Source: Cryptomeria japonica
Lineage: Eukaryota; Streptophyta; Pinopsida; Cupressales; Cupressaceae
NCBI RefSeq assembly: GCF_030272615.1
Contig: NC_081410.1
Coordinates: forward strand, 117,745,140 to 117,809,139
Direction: 5' to 3'
DNA: 64,000 nt
The notes under the pieces are model-generated. The model saw only the letters and a program-made list of their open reading frames with translations, was not told the DNA's origin and ran no database searches. Positions 24,123 to 35,912 of the stretch are shown here, piece by piece. The position numbers and the translations under genes were made by a program. Numbering within the stretch: position 1 is the first letter of the stretch; every line of letters starts with the position of its first letter.

Positions 24123-24139
24123 TGGCATCCACCGTGGGG
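24123..24139 (+). promoter_or_regulatory. Primer-binding site
   Basis: TGGCATCCACCGTGGGG lies four bases after the 5' LTR, the position and form of the tRNA primer site in many plant Ty3/gypsy elements. I do not assign the tRNA. Confidence 0.7.
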
Positions 24140-24227
24140 CCCGACCCCATATATTAAATCGGTTTTTAAATTTAACCTCTTTTGCAGGTACGTGGGAAAC
24201 ATGAATCAGTGCGTGGGAAACATTCTA

Positions 24228-24466
24228 TAGTGCTTCCGGTTAACAGTATAGCGCATCAAGCTTACTGTTTAGCGCGTGAAGCCTTTAAATTAGCGCATCA
24301 TCCCACTAATATTTTCCTGTAGGTCTTGGCGCGGGAGAAAAATAGCACAACGCATCCGTAAACCAGTTTAGCACTTTTGGAAAATAACTTAGCGCATTGG
24401 GTCTGTTTGATAGTGCATCTTGCCCATTCTATAGTGCGTACAGTTTGTCCTGTAGCGCATCACTGA
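24228..24466 (+). repeat. TAGCGCAT short-repeat block 1 (Tat leader)
   Basis: Degenerate units of about 20-33 bases, each with a TAGCGC(A/G)T core. Five exact TAGCGC cores are present, alongside TAGTGC, TAGCAC and similar variants that fit CpG decay. It lies about 110 bases after the LTR in the untranslated leader. See also 25969-26325 and the inverted block at 38411-38885. Confidence 0.8.
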
Positions 24467-24469
24467 CAA

Positions 24470-25968
24470 CAAAAAAAAAAAATGTAAATGAACTTAAAAG
24501 TTAGACTTGTAGAAGTCCACCAGATCCAGAATCTTTCTAACAATTTTGAGTTGATGTTTTGCAGGATTTCTAACATCTTATTGCAGGGATGAGCTTAGTT
24601 ATTTTTAGAGTTATACATAGTTTAGATTTTTACTAACTTAGTTAAGTTAGTTAAAATTTAAAAAATTTTAACTCTTGTTAAATAAAATCGAACTCACCTT
24701 ATTTGGGCTGTAAAACGAACCACAACAACAATTTTTCTTGCTTTTCTAGGAGAGAAAATTCTCAATTTGGATTATAAAAAGATCAAAACAATATTTCTTT
24801 TTGCAAAGATAGCTTTAAAAAGAACTTCACCATCCTTTGGTGCATAAAAGGATTCACTTCATTTTTGCAAAGTAAAAGAATCACACTTGTCCTATTTTGT
24901 TCAAAGATAAAGAGGGAAGTTCTTCCCCTTTTCCAATTTTCTTTTGTTGACCACATCGAAGTTTTTCTTTGTTGACCGGGTTCTTTTGCTAGATTAGATA
25001 ATCATTGCTTTGAGGAAATAAAAGGAACACCATGCTTGTTGGAGCAACATCTCCAAGTAGAAGTTAGCAAATCATTGACTTGAAAGGTAAAAAGAACTTT
25101 GTTTGCCTTGTCTCGAAAGTGGAAGGTATATGCTCTCCCCTGAACTGGGTGACCAAAAAGCCAAACCACTCTTACGCTTTCAATATTTCAAGCAATAAAT
25201 CCTTTAGCAGGACTGCCCTCCCAAGGAGTTGAAATCAACTCTTAAAACCATTTATGGCTGGTGTGAAGGGAACGACCTAAGTGGGAAACGACTTTGACAG
25301 CAAGTGTTCCAACCCACTATAATCAAAAGTGGAAAGTGACGAAAGTCCTTTTCAATGGTTGCGCGCAGCGATTAGCCTTCCCCCAGTATCCTTGAGATAC
25401 GTAAAGCCTTTGTTCTAAAGGTTGGGAAGCCTTCTGAGCGAGTTTATCATTGACGGTCGAATAAGAAGCCTGATTACGAACCATAAAAATAGAAACCTTG
25501 AGCCGAGTCAGTAACCAGACATTTGTAATATCATAGTGCAAGGGTGGGGAAGAATCCGCCCCCAAGATCGCTCACCATATATCTCCCAAGATCACTACTC
25601 AATTGTGAAGCAATTCACTTTGAGTTAATTTCTGGCAAAAGGCAAAAAAACGTGCGCCCCCTAGGGGGTGACACGACTGTTTGAGCTGACGGAGTATCAA
25701 GACTAGTGGGCTATGATATTACTTATGACCTTTGAATAAAGAAGTCTTCTTGAAGTGTATTATTTGTATCCAAACCTGTTAAAACATCAGGGATTTGAAC
25801 ACATCCTCGCAGAACATACACTTTTTGTTAGATTAAGCAAAATGGTTGTCTCTTTGGTGCTATGTTTGCATTTATTACTTCACAAAATCATCCATCAAAA
25901 CTAAAAAAAAACTCATAACAAAAATCCAAACATTGCAAAAAACCAACCAAAGGAAAATATCAGGACAG
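24470..25968 (+). other. Tat element leader, non-coding
   Basis: No ORF of note between the two TAGCGC blocks. It includes a 12-base perfect palindrome CCCCCTAGGGGG at 25657-25668. The region after it (25670-25960) leads into block 2. Possible roles are packaging or dimerisation of element RNA, but only the palindrome itself is seen. Confidence 0.5.
25657..25668. repeat. 12-base perfect palindrome CCCCCTAGGGGG
   Basis: Perfect self-complementary sequence in the RNA leader of the Tat element, about 1.5 kb after the PBS. It could act as a kissing or dimerisation site or be chance. Confidence 0.6.
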
Positions 25969-26325
25969 TCTAGCGCGTAAGAGCAACCTCTTAGCGCGCG
26001 TGGTACATTTTTTAGCATATCAGAACATCAAGTTAGCGTGTCTAGTTTAAACAGTAGCGTTCTACCAAAATTTCAAAACAACATTAAACAATTAGCGCGT
26101 CTGAAAAACAACCTAGCGCGTTGAAACATCAGCTTAGTGCGTAGGAGTCAAAAAATAATGCATAAGGTTTAACAGTTAGCGTGTAGCAGGCCCATATTAG
26201 CGCATAAATTTTTGAGCAAAACAGAAAACCAGATAAATAGTCTAAAACAGTTAGCGCGTAGCTGAGGGCAGCTTAGCGCGTAAAGAAATTTCTGTAGCGC
26301 ATTCGGTCTCTGTTTTAGCGCGTGA
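25969..26325 (+). repeat. TAGCGCGT short-repeat block 2 (upstream of gag)
   Basis: Nine exact TAGCGC cores plus degenerate ones (TAGCGT, TAGTGC, TAGCAT) at 17-40 base spacing. The preferred following bases are GT rather than AT as in block 1. It ends about 0.85 kb before the gag ATG at 27177. Confidence 0.8.
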
Positions 26326-27176
26326 TCAAACCCAGGAAAACAGTGGGTAAAACAGTGGAAAATTTTGAAAATTTAGAAAACATTTTTGAGAGCATCCTTT
26401 CATCAGCTTCATCTTCATCAAACTAGAGTATAAAAAACAAAGCGTTTAAAACTATTCCTTAAGCAAATTTTGTGTCAAAACAAAAGTTGTCCAGAATCCA
26501 AAACTGATCGCACGATAAAACATATCTATCCTATTAAAATTGGGAAACATCATCGCAAGTGATGAATAGGTCCTTTATTATCTCACAGATTATATATCAA
26601 AAACACTTGTTCAAAATCTCAGGTTGTCAAATCAAGTTTCCATATCGGGAGACTTTATCCATATCATTTGACACGCTTTGTCGTGAAGGGGCATCTAAAC
26701 CTTCACTTTGATAAAGTAAAACTTGAGTTTTCAAAACAAGATCAACTAAATCCAAAACAAATCAAAGGAAACCATTGAATCTCTTATGCATGACTAATCC
26801 CCATATTCTGAGAAGAAAGAATATTTATTGTAACATCACGTTGAAGAAACAACAACCAAGTTTTTCCAAATTTGTCAAAAGAAACAAATTTTTATACATC
26901 AATCGTCAACTCTTCAAATCTCATCGAACATTCCTTCATCACGTCAAACTTTATATGCAGAACAAATCCAACGAATTTGACAAAGAGCCTTTGAAGACTA
27001 GGGCATATTGTCAAAAATCCGCATTCAGTCAAATCATAAACCATGGAGGAAAGATCAATTCGTCATTCTTTCCCGACAAAAGCATCACTTACAACACACC
27101 CCGATTTGAACCACCAACCCGGAACAACATATCGAAGAGGATTTTGTCCCCTTTGTCACAGAAAGCTTATACTAAA

Positions 27177-28884
27177 ATGCCCGTTACTCGCTCTCAACAA
27201 AACAAACAAAGCGAGGCACAAGCAGAATCCAGTATGAATCGAAGGTTATCAAATCCTTTTGAAGGTCCACATCTAGAGGATACTGAAATTTCTGAAGAAC
27301 TTCTTCAGGAATGCCAAGAAAGTGCTTCATTCCAAAAACTTGTGGAAAGACTCATGGAAAATGACAAGGAAAAATACTTGCTCATGCTCACAAGCAAAGG
27401 GGTTAAACTCCCTGAAGACTTTGACACAGATATGTTTAGAACGAGATCTCAACATTGCGAATATCAAGAACGACAACAAGAAGGGGAAGCACGCGACCCT
27501 GAACAAGATATTCCTGAACAAAACATACCGGAACAACATACACCAGGACAAAACATCCCTGAGCAACACATCCCCGAGCAAAACATACCATTCCATACAC
27601 TATTTCAACCCAGGATTAATGCAAGGGAAGAACTCTTCCCTCGGCGAAACAATGCGCCTTTGGTTGCCATTACTCAACAAAAGCAAATGTTACAAAGACC
27701 AAGGCATGCAACAAGGGATGACAGTACGATACTCATTAAATGAAATTTGTCCTTATCCCTTTGATAGAAGATTGCACATGATCCCTTTTCCTCCAAACTC
27801 AGACGTGCCTAAATTTGACAAGTACGATGGGAAAAGCGATCCCCATGATTACGTCAGAGAATTTTGTACCATGAGTCTTGAATTTGCTCATGATGACACT
27901 TATTTGATGAGGTTATTCCCAAGAAGTTTGGGAGGACAAACAATGGAATGGTTATCCAGAATCACACCTCCTGTCAGATCATTTGATGAATTGGTCAACA
28001 AATTCATAACACAACATTCCTATAACATTCAACATGCTATAACCATGCTAGACGTCTGCAACACCAAACAGAAAAACAATGAAACATTCATGGTATTCCT
28101 TCAATGTTGGCGACGTATCGTTTCACAATATCCTCGAGATATTCTTGAAAAGGAGAAAATGGAAATTTTTATCGACAACTTGAATGGTGAGATGAGTTAC
28201 AGGCTCAAACTCCAATGCATACCGTCTTTTGCTAAATTGATTGAAAACGACATTCAAGTAGAAGAAGCATGAGTCAAAAAGGGAACGCTCAAATTCTTCA
28301 AAGAAGGAAAAAGTTCATCAAACTACAATAACCAAAACAACAACAACTTAGACAAATCTAGATTCTGGACTCGAAACAAAAATGAAGGCGATAATGAATC
28401 ATCTGATCCAAAATCTAAACAGCCAGTGCTCGCATTATCAGGAAATCCTCAAGCTACAAAAAATCCTAAAGGTGCTAACCCAGACGCTAACACATACGCA
28501 CCGAATACCAATCACGGTCAACCCAACACAAACAACACCAACGATACTCAAAACGAAACCACCAATCAAGGACCTAATAACAATTCACAAGACGACACAA
28601 ACAATTTCCAAAAACATGTCTTCACACCACTGGGACAATCACTGGAGTCAGCATTCAGAGAACTCCTGGCAAACAAGATTATCTCTTTAGCCGCAATCAG
28701 CAACTATGAACCCCAAATCAAACCACCTTGGTGGAATGACTCACACTTTTGTGATTTTCATTGCAATAAAGGTCATCGAACGAACGATTGCATGAGATTG
28801 AAAAACATTGTTCAGGACATGATTGATCGAGGTGATTTAACGGTGGATGGTCTCAAAACAAATGGTGACCACAAAGCCTTTTAA
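27177..28884 (+). pseudogene. Tat element gag (broken)
   Basis: The most gag-like start is ATG 27177 (MPVTRSQQNKQSEAQAESSM); the frame is open upstream to 26775 without clear content. A Pro-Glu-Gln-rich pentapeptide repeat (units like IPEQN/IPEQH, about 27513-27590) precedes the capsid-like region, which is in another frame (FPPNSDVPKFDKYDGKSDPH, about 27786-27845, through YRLKLQCIPSFAKLIE). A frameshift lies at about 27640-27740, a TGA at 28270-28272 and a TAA at 28882-28884. A zinc-knuckle-like motif (CDFHCNKGHRTNDC, about 28750-28791) ends gag. Gag forms the virus-like particle. The gag order is typical of Tat elements. Confidence 0.85.
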
Positions 28885-29076
28885 AATCCTCTTCCAAACT
28901 ACAACAAAGATGGAGCTTCAACCTCGCACGATACACGTGGGGCTTGTATCAATCACATCTACAATAACACCATCAATCACATATCAGTTGAAGACAATCA
29001 TGTAAATGTCATCACAATCCGAGACCAGCATAATCAAGAATCTGTTAATGTAACCACTAGAGCTCAGAAATATGTC

Positions 29077-31593
29077 TTGAAGGGCCACACAACAACGACA
29101 ACCACTACACCAAAAATCCAATATGATTTAGTCAGCCAACTACGCAAAACTCATGCACAAATATTTATACTAGAATTGTTGAAACTGTCACCAAAACACA
29201 AAGATATATTAGAAAAAGAGATGTTGGAAACCAATGTACCTCAAGATCTGGATGCTGACAAATTCCAAGCCATGGTCGCTCATATGAAAGGGCCTCATAA
29301 TATTACCTTCTCAGAGCATGATAATACTTCCTTAAGTCATCCACACAACACTCCCCTCCATATTGAAGTCATCATTTATAAACACCGAGTAAAAAGAGTA
29401 TTGATAGATGGAGGAGGTGGACTTAATATATGTACCTTAAAACTTATCTGTGCATTATGCTTCTCTGAGGAGTCTATTGATCCACGTAAAAAGATTACCA
29501 TAAAGGCATATGATGATGAGGAAAGATCATATAAAGGAACCGTGATGTTACCCATTCAAGTTGGACCGGTACAAAGGGATACTATGTGTCAGGTCTTAGA
29601 CATAGACCTCACATACAATATTTTATTAGGTCGACCTTGGATACATGAAATGCAAGCAGTGCCTTCTACATATCACCAGTGTGTCAAATTTCCCTATAAT
29701 GGACAAGAGGTCTCTATATCAGCTGATCACAATCCATTTCAACATTGTAATGCAATGGGGGTAGCCCAGGATAGTTTGGTTCCCCATAATAGGGAAAAAC
29801 ATAATTCCTCAACATCAGATCTACAGAAGGCAAAGTTTGAATCATTGCTTGGAGATTTCAAGCAGAAAATGCAAATCAGAGAACAAGGCATGGGAGAATA
29901 CTCTTTGGAACCCATGTGTTTGGCCAACTTACCAACATCACCCAGATCTCATGGATTACCTACAACATCAACACATCAGGTAACTCAACCCATCACCAAA
30001 TTTGATGGTACCTTCATCCAACTCGGCACTCTAGCACATGAATCAGAGGAAAAGGACATCCTTAGCTGGTTATTCAAAGATGAGGAAGAAGATAACAAAG
30101 TAGTTGCTCTGGACATCGTTCTACCAACACACCTATATGGAAAGGGCTACTTTTCATGCAACAAATAGGATATGATGGTAAAGGACCTATTGGAAAACAC
30201 AAAGAAGGAGTCACTGAACCAATAGACCTTCCTTCGTAGCTCAGTAAAGACAAAATAGGATTGGGCTGTAAACTCACTTTCCTACTAAGAAAGATACCCC
30301 GCATAACTCCAAAACCTCAATGGAAAGCAAAGAAGAAGTACAAAGAAGAATCCTGGCAGGAAGCACTATTTGAGTCAACAGCAACAATCCGCAAGGACCG
30401 TGAATGTAAAGAACAAAAGCAACATCAGGAGAAACTTCTCAATCACAAGAAGGCCATATCTATAGCAGTAGCTCATATTCAAACGCCAATATCTAAAAAA
30501 CCAGAACCACCTCCTGATATCATTATTCCTCTCCAAGGAGGAACAATATATGAACAAATACAAAAGGTAGAAGCAGGATCCGACACAGAATCAGCAAAGA
30601 CTATCAAACCGGTATCAATCATCAAAGATCTATTTTCACCATACAACATACCTGTTTACAGCACTGAAAAGATTTGGGATAATACCTCTGAGACTGATTC
30701 CAATGAATATGAATGGGGTAGCTGCTCAAATGCTACTGGAGATACCGCTGACAATACTAGCTCCATATCCCTTTCTTAAGAAGAGCATAACGCAGAAGAT
30801 GGACTACCTGAATTTGGACCACAGAATATCTATGATGCCAAGGAAAGCGAACAGAAACATTATGAACAAGTCGATACGGAGGATGATACCATCGAAGACC
30901 TCGACGGAATCCTGAACTTCTTTAGCACCCGAACCAATCACGATGAAACCTCTGTCTTGGCACTTATAGTAGCAGAACTTGATCCACCAAATGATTCCTT
31001 ACCACTTATCTTTCCTAACCTCATTGACTAGGATGAACCCGAAATGCATGATATACCAATTTTTCCAAACGATGAATCTATTATCCACTACCTATGTACC
31101 GTTAACCTGGAAATAGGCTCTACCAGTAAACACGATAACGATGTCTGCAAACTAGGGAGTGCCAAGTCTCTTAGTCACAAAAATGAACCAAATAAAAGAT
31201 CTGATGCTGAAAACCAGTCAATGGCAGCTCTAGATCACAAAAAAAGTAAAAATAAAGGACACATCTAAGGGTGAAAACATTTTTTAGGCACATAAGGATG
31301 GGAGACTTGACACTCTTCCTGAACATTTTCATGAACAATCACCCATATTGATTGAGCCCACTCAATCAATCAACATTGGTACTACAGAAGCAGCCAAAAA
31401 CATACACCTGGCAGAATCTCTGATAGAGGAGGAAAGATCAACATTTATCATCTTTTTTAAAGAAAAGCAAATTAACTTTGCTTGGTCATATGCAGATATG
31501 CCCAGAATTGATCCACACTTAATCATGCATCACTTGTCCATCTCTCCAGGAGTTAAGCCAGTCAAGCAAAAACTACGAAAGATGAATCCATAG
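29077..31593 (+). pseudogene. Tat element protease and inter-domain region (broken)
   Basis: Aspartic protease lies around 29390-29640: the active-site segment RVLIDGGGGLNICTLK has DGG where retropepsins have DSG or DTG, and is followed by the second conserved stretch YNILLGRPWIHEM. After the protease, in a shifted frame (about 30156-30230), there is a Gly-rich segment (IGYDGKGPIGKHKEG) like the G-patch-type stretch of some retroelements; that reading is inference. The following 1 kb is acidic linker sequence with stops at 30168, 30779 and 31267, then the pre-RT segment (INFAWSYADMPRIDPHLIMH). A TAG at 31591-31593 interrupts just before RT. Confidence 0.8.
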
Positions 31594-34500
31594 GTGGCAC
31601 TCATGGTCAAGGCCGAACTGAAGAAACTATTAGATGTCAGATTCATTCGACCCATCGACTATGCAGAATGGATTTCCAACATAGTACCAGTATCAAAACT
31701 AGACGGTAGTATCAGAATCTGCACCGATTTCAGAGATGTCAACAAAGCCTGTCCAAAGGACGACTTTCCTCTGCCCAGTATTGACATAATTGTAGACCTC
31801 ACAATGGGCCATGCAATGCTCTCACTAATGGACGGTTTTTTAGGCTATTATCAAATAAAAATAGCCCTCGAGGATCAAGATAAAACAATGTTTACTTGTC
31901 CTTGGGGAACGCACTGTTGGAATGTTATGTCTTTTGGCTTAAAAAATGCAAGAGCTACTTATCAACGAGCAATGACGACAATCTTTCATGACATGATGCA
32001 TACCTTCATGGAAGACTATGTGGATGATTTGCTAGCTAAATCCTTCACTAGAGTAGAACACCTCAGCATCTTAACAAAGATTTTTGATCGATTGGAAAAT
32101 TTCCAAGTCAGGCTCAACCCTAAGAAGTGTGTCTTCGGGATTACATCAAGTTACTAGGCTACATAGTCTCAGCTAAAGGTATTGAAGTGGATCCAACAAA
32201 GGTACAAGCCATTATGGAGATGCCACCACCAAAGAATATCAGTCAGCTCAGATCTCTACAAGGATGACTCCAATCAATCAGGCGATTCATCGCTCAACTA
32301 GCTGATAAAAGTCTACCATTCAATCATTTGCTACATAAGAATGTACCTTTCAGATGGGAAGCCAAGTGTGCAAAATATTTTTATCAAATCAAACAATATC
32401 TGATGAACCCACCAGTTTTAGTACCACCAATAGCAGGAAAGCCACTCATTTTATACATTTCGACAACATATATATCACTGGGGGCACTATTGGCACAAGA
32501 AGATCAAAAAGGAAAGGAACGAGCCATATACTACATCAGCAGGACATTGAATGGCTATGAACTCAACTATACATTCATTGAGAAGGCTTATCTAACGGTA
32601 TTCTTCGCTTCTCAAAAGTTCCGACATTATATGCTAGCACACACAATTAAGCTAGTGGCAAAAATTGATCCTCTCAAATACCTACTCAGCAAGGTAGCTC
32701 TTACAGGCCGATTGGCTAAATGGGTCATGATTCTCATTGAATTTGACATCCACTACACAGAACGAAGAGCTATCAAAGGACAAGCAATTGCAGATCAACT
32801 AGCTGAAGCACCGCTACCAGGAAAACAAACTATGGAGATTGAATTTCCAAATAGAGACGTTCTTGCTATTTCTACCAAGCAATGGACCCTATACTTTGAC
32901 GGATCCTACACCCAACATGGTTCAGGTGCTAGCATTCTCTTCATCACTCCTGAAGGACACACTATACCAAGATCATATCGGCTTATGTTCCCATGCACAA
33001 ATAATGTGGTTGAATATGAGGCATTGGTTATAGGCACCAAAATGGCCGTAGAATGGAAAATCGCGAAGTTAAAGGTCTACGGAGACTCACAACTAGTCGT
33101 CAATCAAATCAACAACAACTATCAGACAAAAGATGACAAGCTACTACCCTACAAATGCATGGTGGATGACTTCAAACAGTATTTTATACACATCACCTTT
33201 GTGCAAATACCAAGGTTGAACAACAAAGCAGTCGATGCAATGGCTACTATCGCTTCATTACTACAGATTCTAGAGCAACAGAGTCATTACGAGTTTTTGG
33301 TAGAGCAATTGTTCTCCCCAGCCTATGACCACTCTGAATCCCATGTTGTCTATACATTGATTGGTTCGGATTCCCTTTTGTATGGACCGATATATGATTA
33401 TCTAAAGAACAACATCCTACCCATTGACTTATCCCGAAACCAAAAGCGTAACTTTATCCGACAAGTCGCCCGTTATACCCTTACTGCTGATACTTTGTAC
33501 CGTTGAGGTCTAGATGGTACTATTCTTCGTTGCCTTGATCATAATGAATCTGATTCCGCTTTACACGAGCTTCACGAAGGTATTTGTGGCACACATTCAA
33601 GTGGGACTACTCTTGTTAAAAAGCTTCTAAGGATGGGATACTACTGGCCTACAATGGAAAAAGATTCTTACCACTTTGCCAAAAAGTGTCCTAAATGTCA
33701 GATCCATGTCAATTTGATACATGCACCAGCACAGGAACTGCAGCCATTTACGACATCTTGGCCCTTTTGTCAGTGGGGACTAGACTTGGTCGGCAAAATT
33801 CATCCTTCATCTTCAAATGAACACAAGTTCATTATAACCGCAACAGAATACTTTACCAAGTGGATAGAAGCAGTCCCCTTGATCACAGTGATTGGAAAAC
33901 AAATTGCCTCTTTTATCCTAAACTATCTGATTTGCAGATATGGTATTCCAAGCTCCATCATCACTGATAATGGATGACCATTCAAAAACCAAGATGTCCG
34001 AGAACTATGTGAACAATTCAAAATACAACATCGGTTCTCTACACCATACTACCCCTAGGGGAATGGTCAGGCAAAAGCATCCAACAAGACAATACTGAAA
34101 ATCCTAAAGAAAACAGTAAATGATACAGGCAAAGATTGGCATGTACAACTCAATCCAGCACTTTGGGCATACAGAACTAGCATTTGTACACCTATAGGAG
34201 CAACACCTTTCTCATTGGTGTATGGATCAGAAGCTATTTTACCACTGGAGGTAGAAATTCCATCTCTCCGAGTCTCTCTAAAAGGCTTAATCCCAGATGA
34301 AGAGTATCGAGTCAACCGACTACAAGAACTGGAACTTCTAGATGAAAGACGTCAACATGCTTACACTCATCTCAAAGCATATCAGCAACACATGTGTAGA
34401 AGCTACAATCACAAGGTCATTCCTCAAAATTTCAAAGTTGGTGATCTAGTCCTCAAAGAAAATCCAAGAAATCAGCAAGATCGAGAAAAGAAAGGGAAAT

Positions 34501-34635
34501 TTGAACCTAACTGGTTAGGTCCCTATGTCATCATATCAGTCTATGGATCAGGTGCTTATCAGCTAACAACTTTAGAAGGAGATGTGCTTGACAAACTAAC
34601 TAACAACATTCATCTGAAGAAATACTACACTTGAG
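31594..34635 (+). pseudogene. Tat element RT, RNase H, second RNase H, integrase (broken)
   Basis: RT (31594-32300) has the YVDD box at 32017-32028. A one-base shift near 32148 moves the rest to another frame. RNase H covers about 32430-32820. A second RNase H-like domain covers about 32883-33260 (WTLYFDGSYTQHGSGASILF ... VEYEALVIG ... VYGDSQLVVNQI), diagnostic of Tat. Integrase has the HHCC zinc finger (33560-33700, CPKC at its end), core Asp residues in GLDLVGKI and IITDNG, and an NGQAKASNK segment (about 34060-34085) where Lys stands at the usual catalytic Glu. Stops interrupt at 33504-33506, 33975-33977 and about 34057. The frame ends at 34635 with GPYVIISVYGSGAYQL, the usual C-terminal fold. 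Confidence 0.92.
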
Positions 34636-35912
34636 TAGTCTAATGCACGGAAAAAGTCAAAAACAAAAAAATCGAAAAATCAAGAAAAAAGCAAATAAAA
34701 AGATACAATAAAAGCAACTGGTGAAAACCTGGTAACAGGCACTATTGTGAAAGGACAACTCCTTTATCTATATCCACATCCTTATCTCTGCAGTACAACA
34801 TTCAGGACATACTTAACGTAGTCACTATCCTGGTTTATCCATATATCCTTTCACCACATCTCACCATGGCTTGGTAATCGGTGTACATATCTACATCGTT
34901 ACACTTAGCTAGGGGCAATATTTGTCAACACTTGCAGCACGTTCGAGCCGTCAAAACTATTTGCAAAACTCAGAGCATCACATCCAACAAGGCAAAAACT
35001 TAAACAAACCCAAATTAAAACATTGATTGATAACAGATTCACACGAGAAATACGATGGATGATTTTCTGAAGTATCAAATGTTGCATTTTGCATAAAGTC
35101 TTGACTATTTTTGCATATAAGCTTTTTGAATTATTGGATTCTTTAAATTTTCTCAACAATGCTTCCAAGCTAGAGATCATCGAGAAACTCCAATATTTTT
35201 CTTAGTCTTCTGTCTGTGAGGCGATCACTTGTACTATGTAAATACTTGTCTCAAGACGTGATTCGCAACATATCACTGAAGACATAATTCCACTTTACGC
35301 ATACACATGGTTTAATCTTGTCTGTTTATACACAAACCGCACTCTGGTCGTCCTGGTTCAATTATACCTTGACGCTTGTGCTATCTTGCAAAATCAAACA
35401 TCATCTAAATTTTTCTCAGGTTATCATGGTTTAATTATACCATTATGCTTGTATAAATTTTCAACATATCCGAAGATCAATCCATGCTCAATGATGATAC
35501 CTATATCAAAAGCAAATAACATATGGTTATATCGGGACGACAAATACAGAATGAGGATGCTCCAAAAACAAGTAGTTGCATATCATTTTACAAGTAGTTA
35601 CAAGTAGCTGCATATCATTTTACAATTAGTTACATATCAAATCATACATCTCATTTTCAAGATACATCTCACATCTCATAAACATCATACATTTACATCA
35701 TTACATTTCACTTCACATACATCTATCTAAGCGTTGCATCATCATAAAATAAACACAAGCATATAGAAAGCATCATCCATAACACATCGCATAATCAAAG
35801 ACAATGGTGTCATATATATATATCAAAAATGATCAAAATGTACAAATATCTATCATGTCTGTGCCCCGTACAATAAAAACAATGATCCAAAATACAATAA
35901 AGACATTGTCTC
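34636..35912 (+). other. Tat 3' region between pol and the antisense gene
   Basis: No ORF of note. A duplicated phrase ACAAGTAGTT...GCATATCATTTTACAA occurs at about 35569-35637. The antisense gene's stop lies at 35915-35913, so this stretch holds the 3' ends of both transcripts and could contain both polyadenylation signals. Confidence 0.5.
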
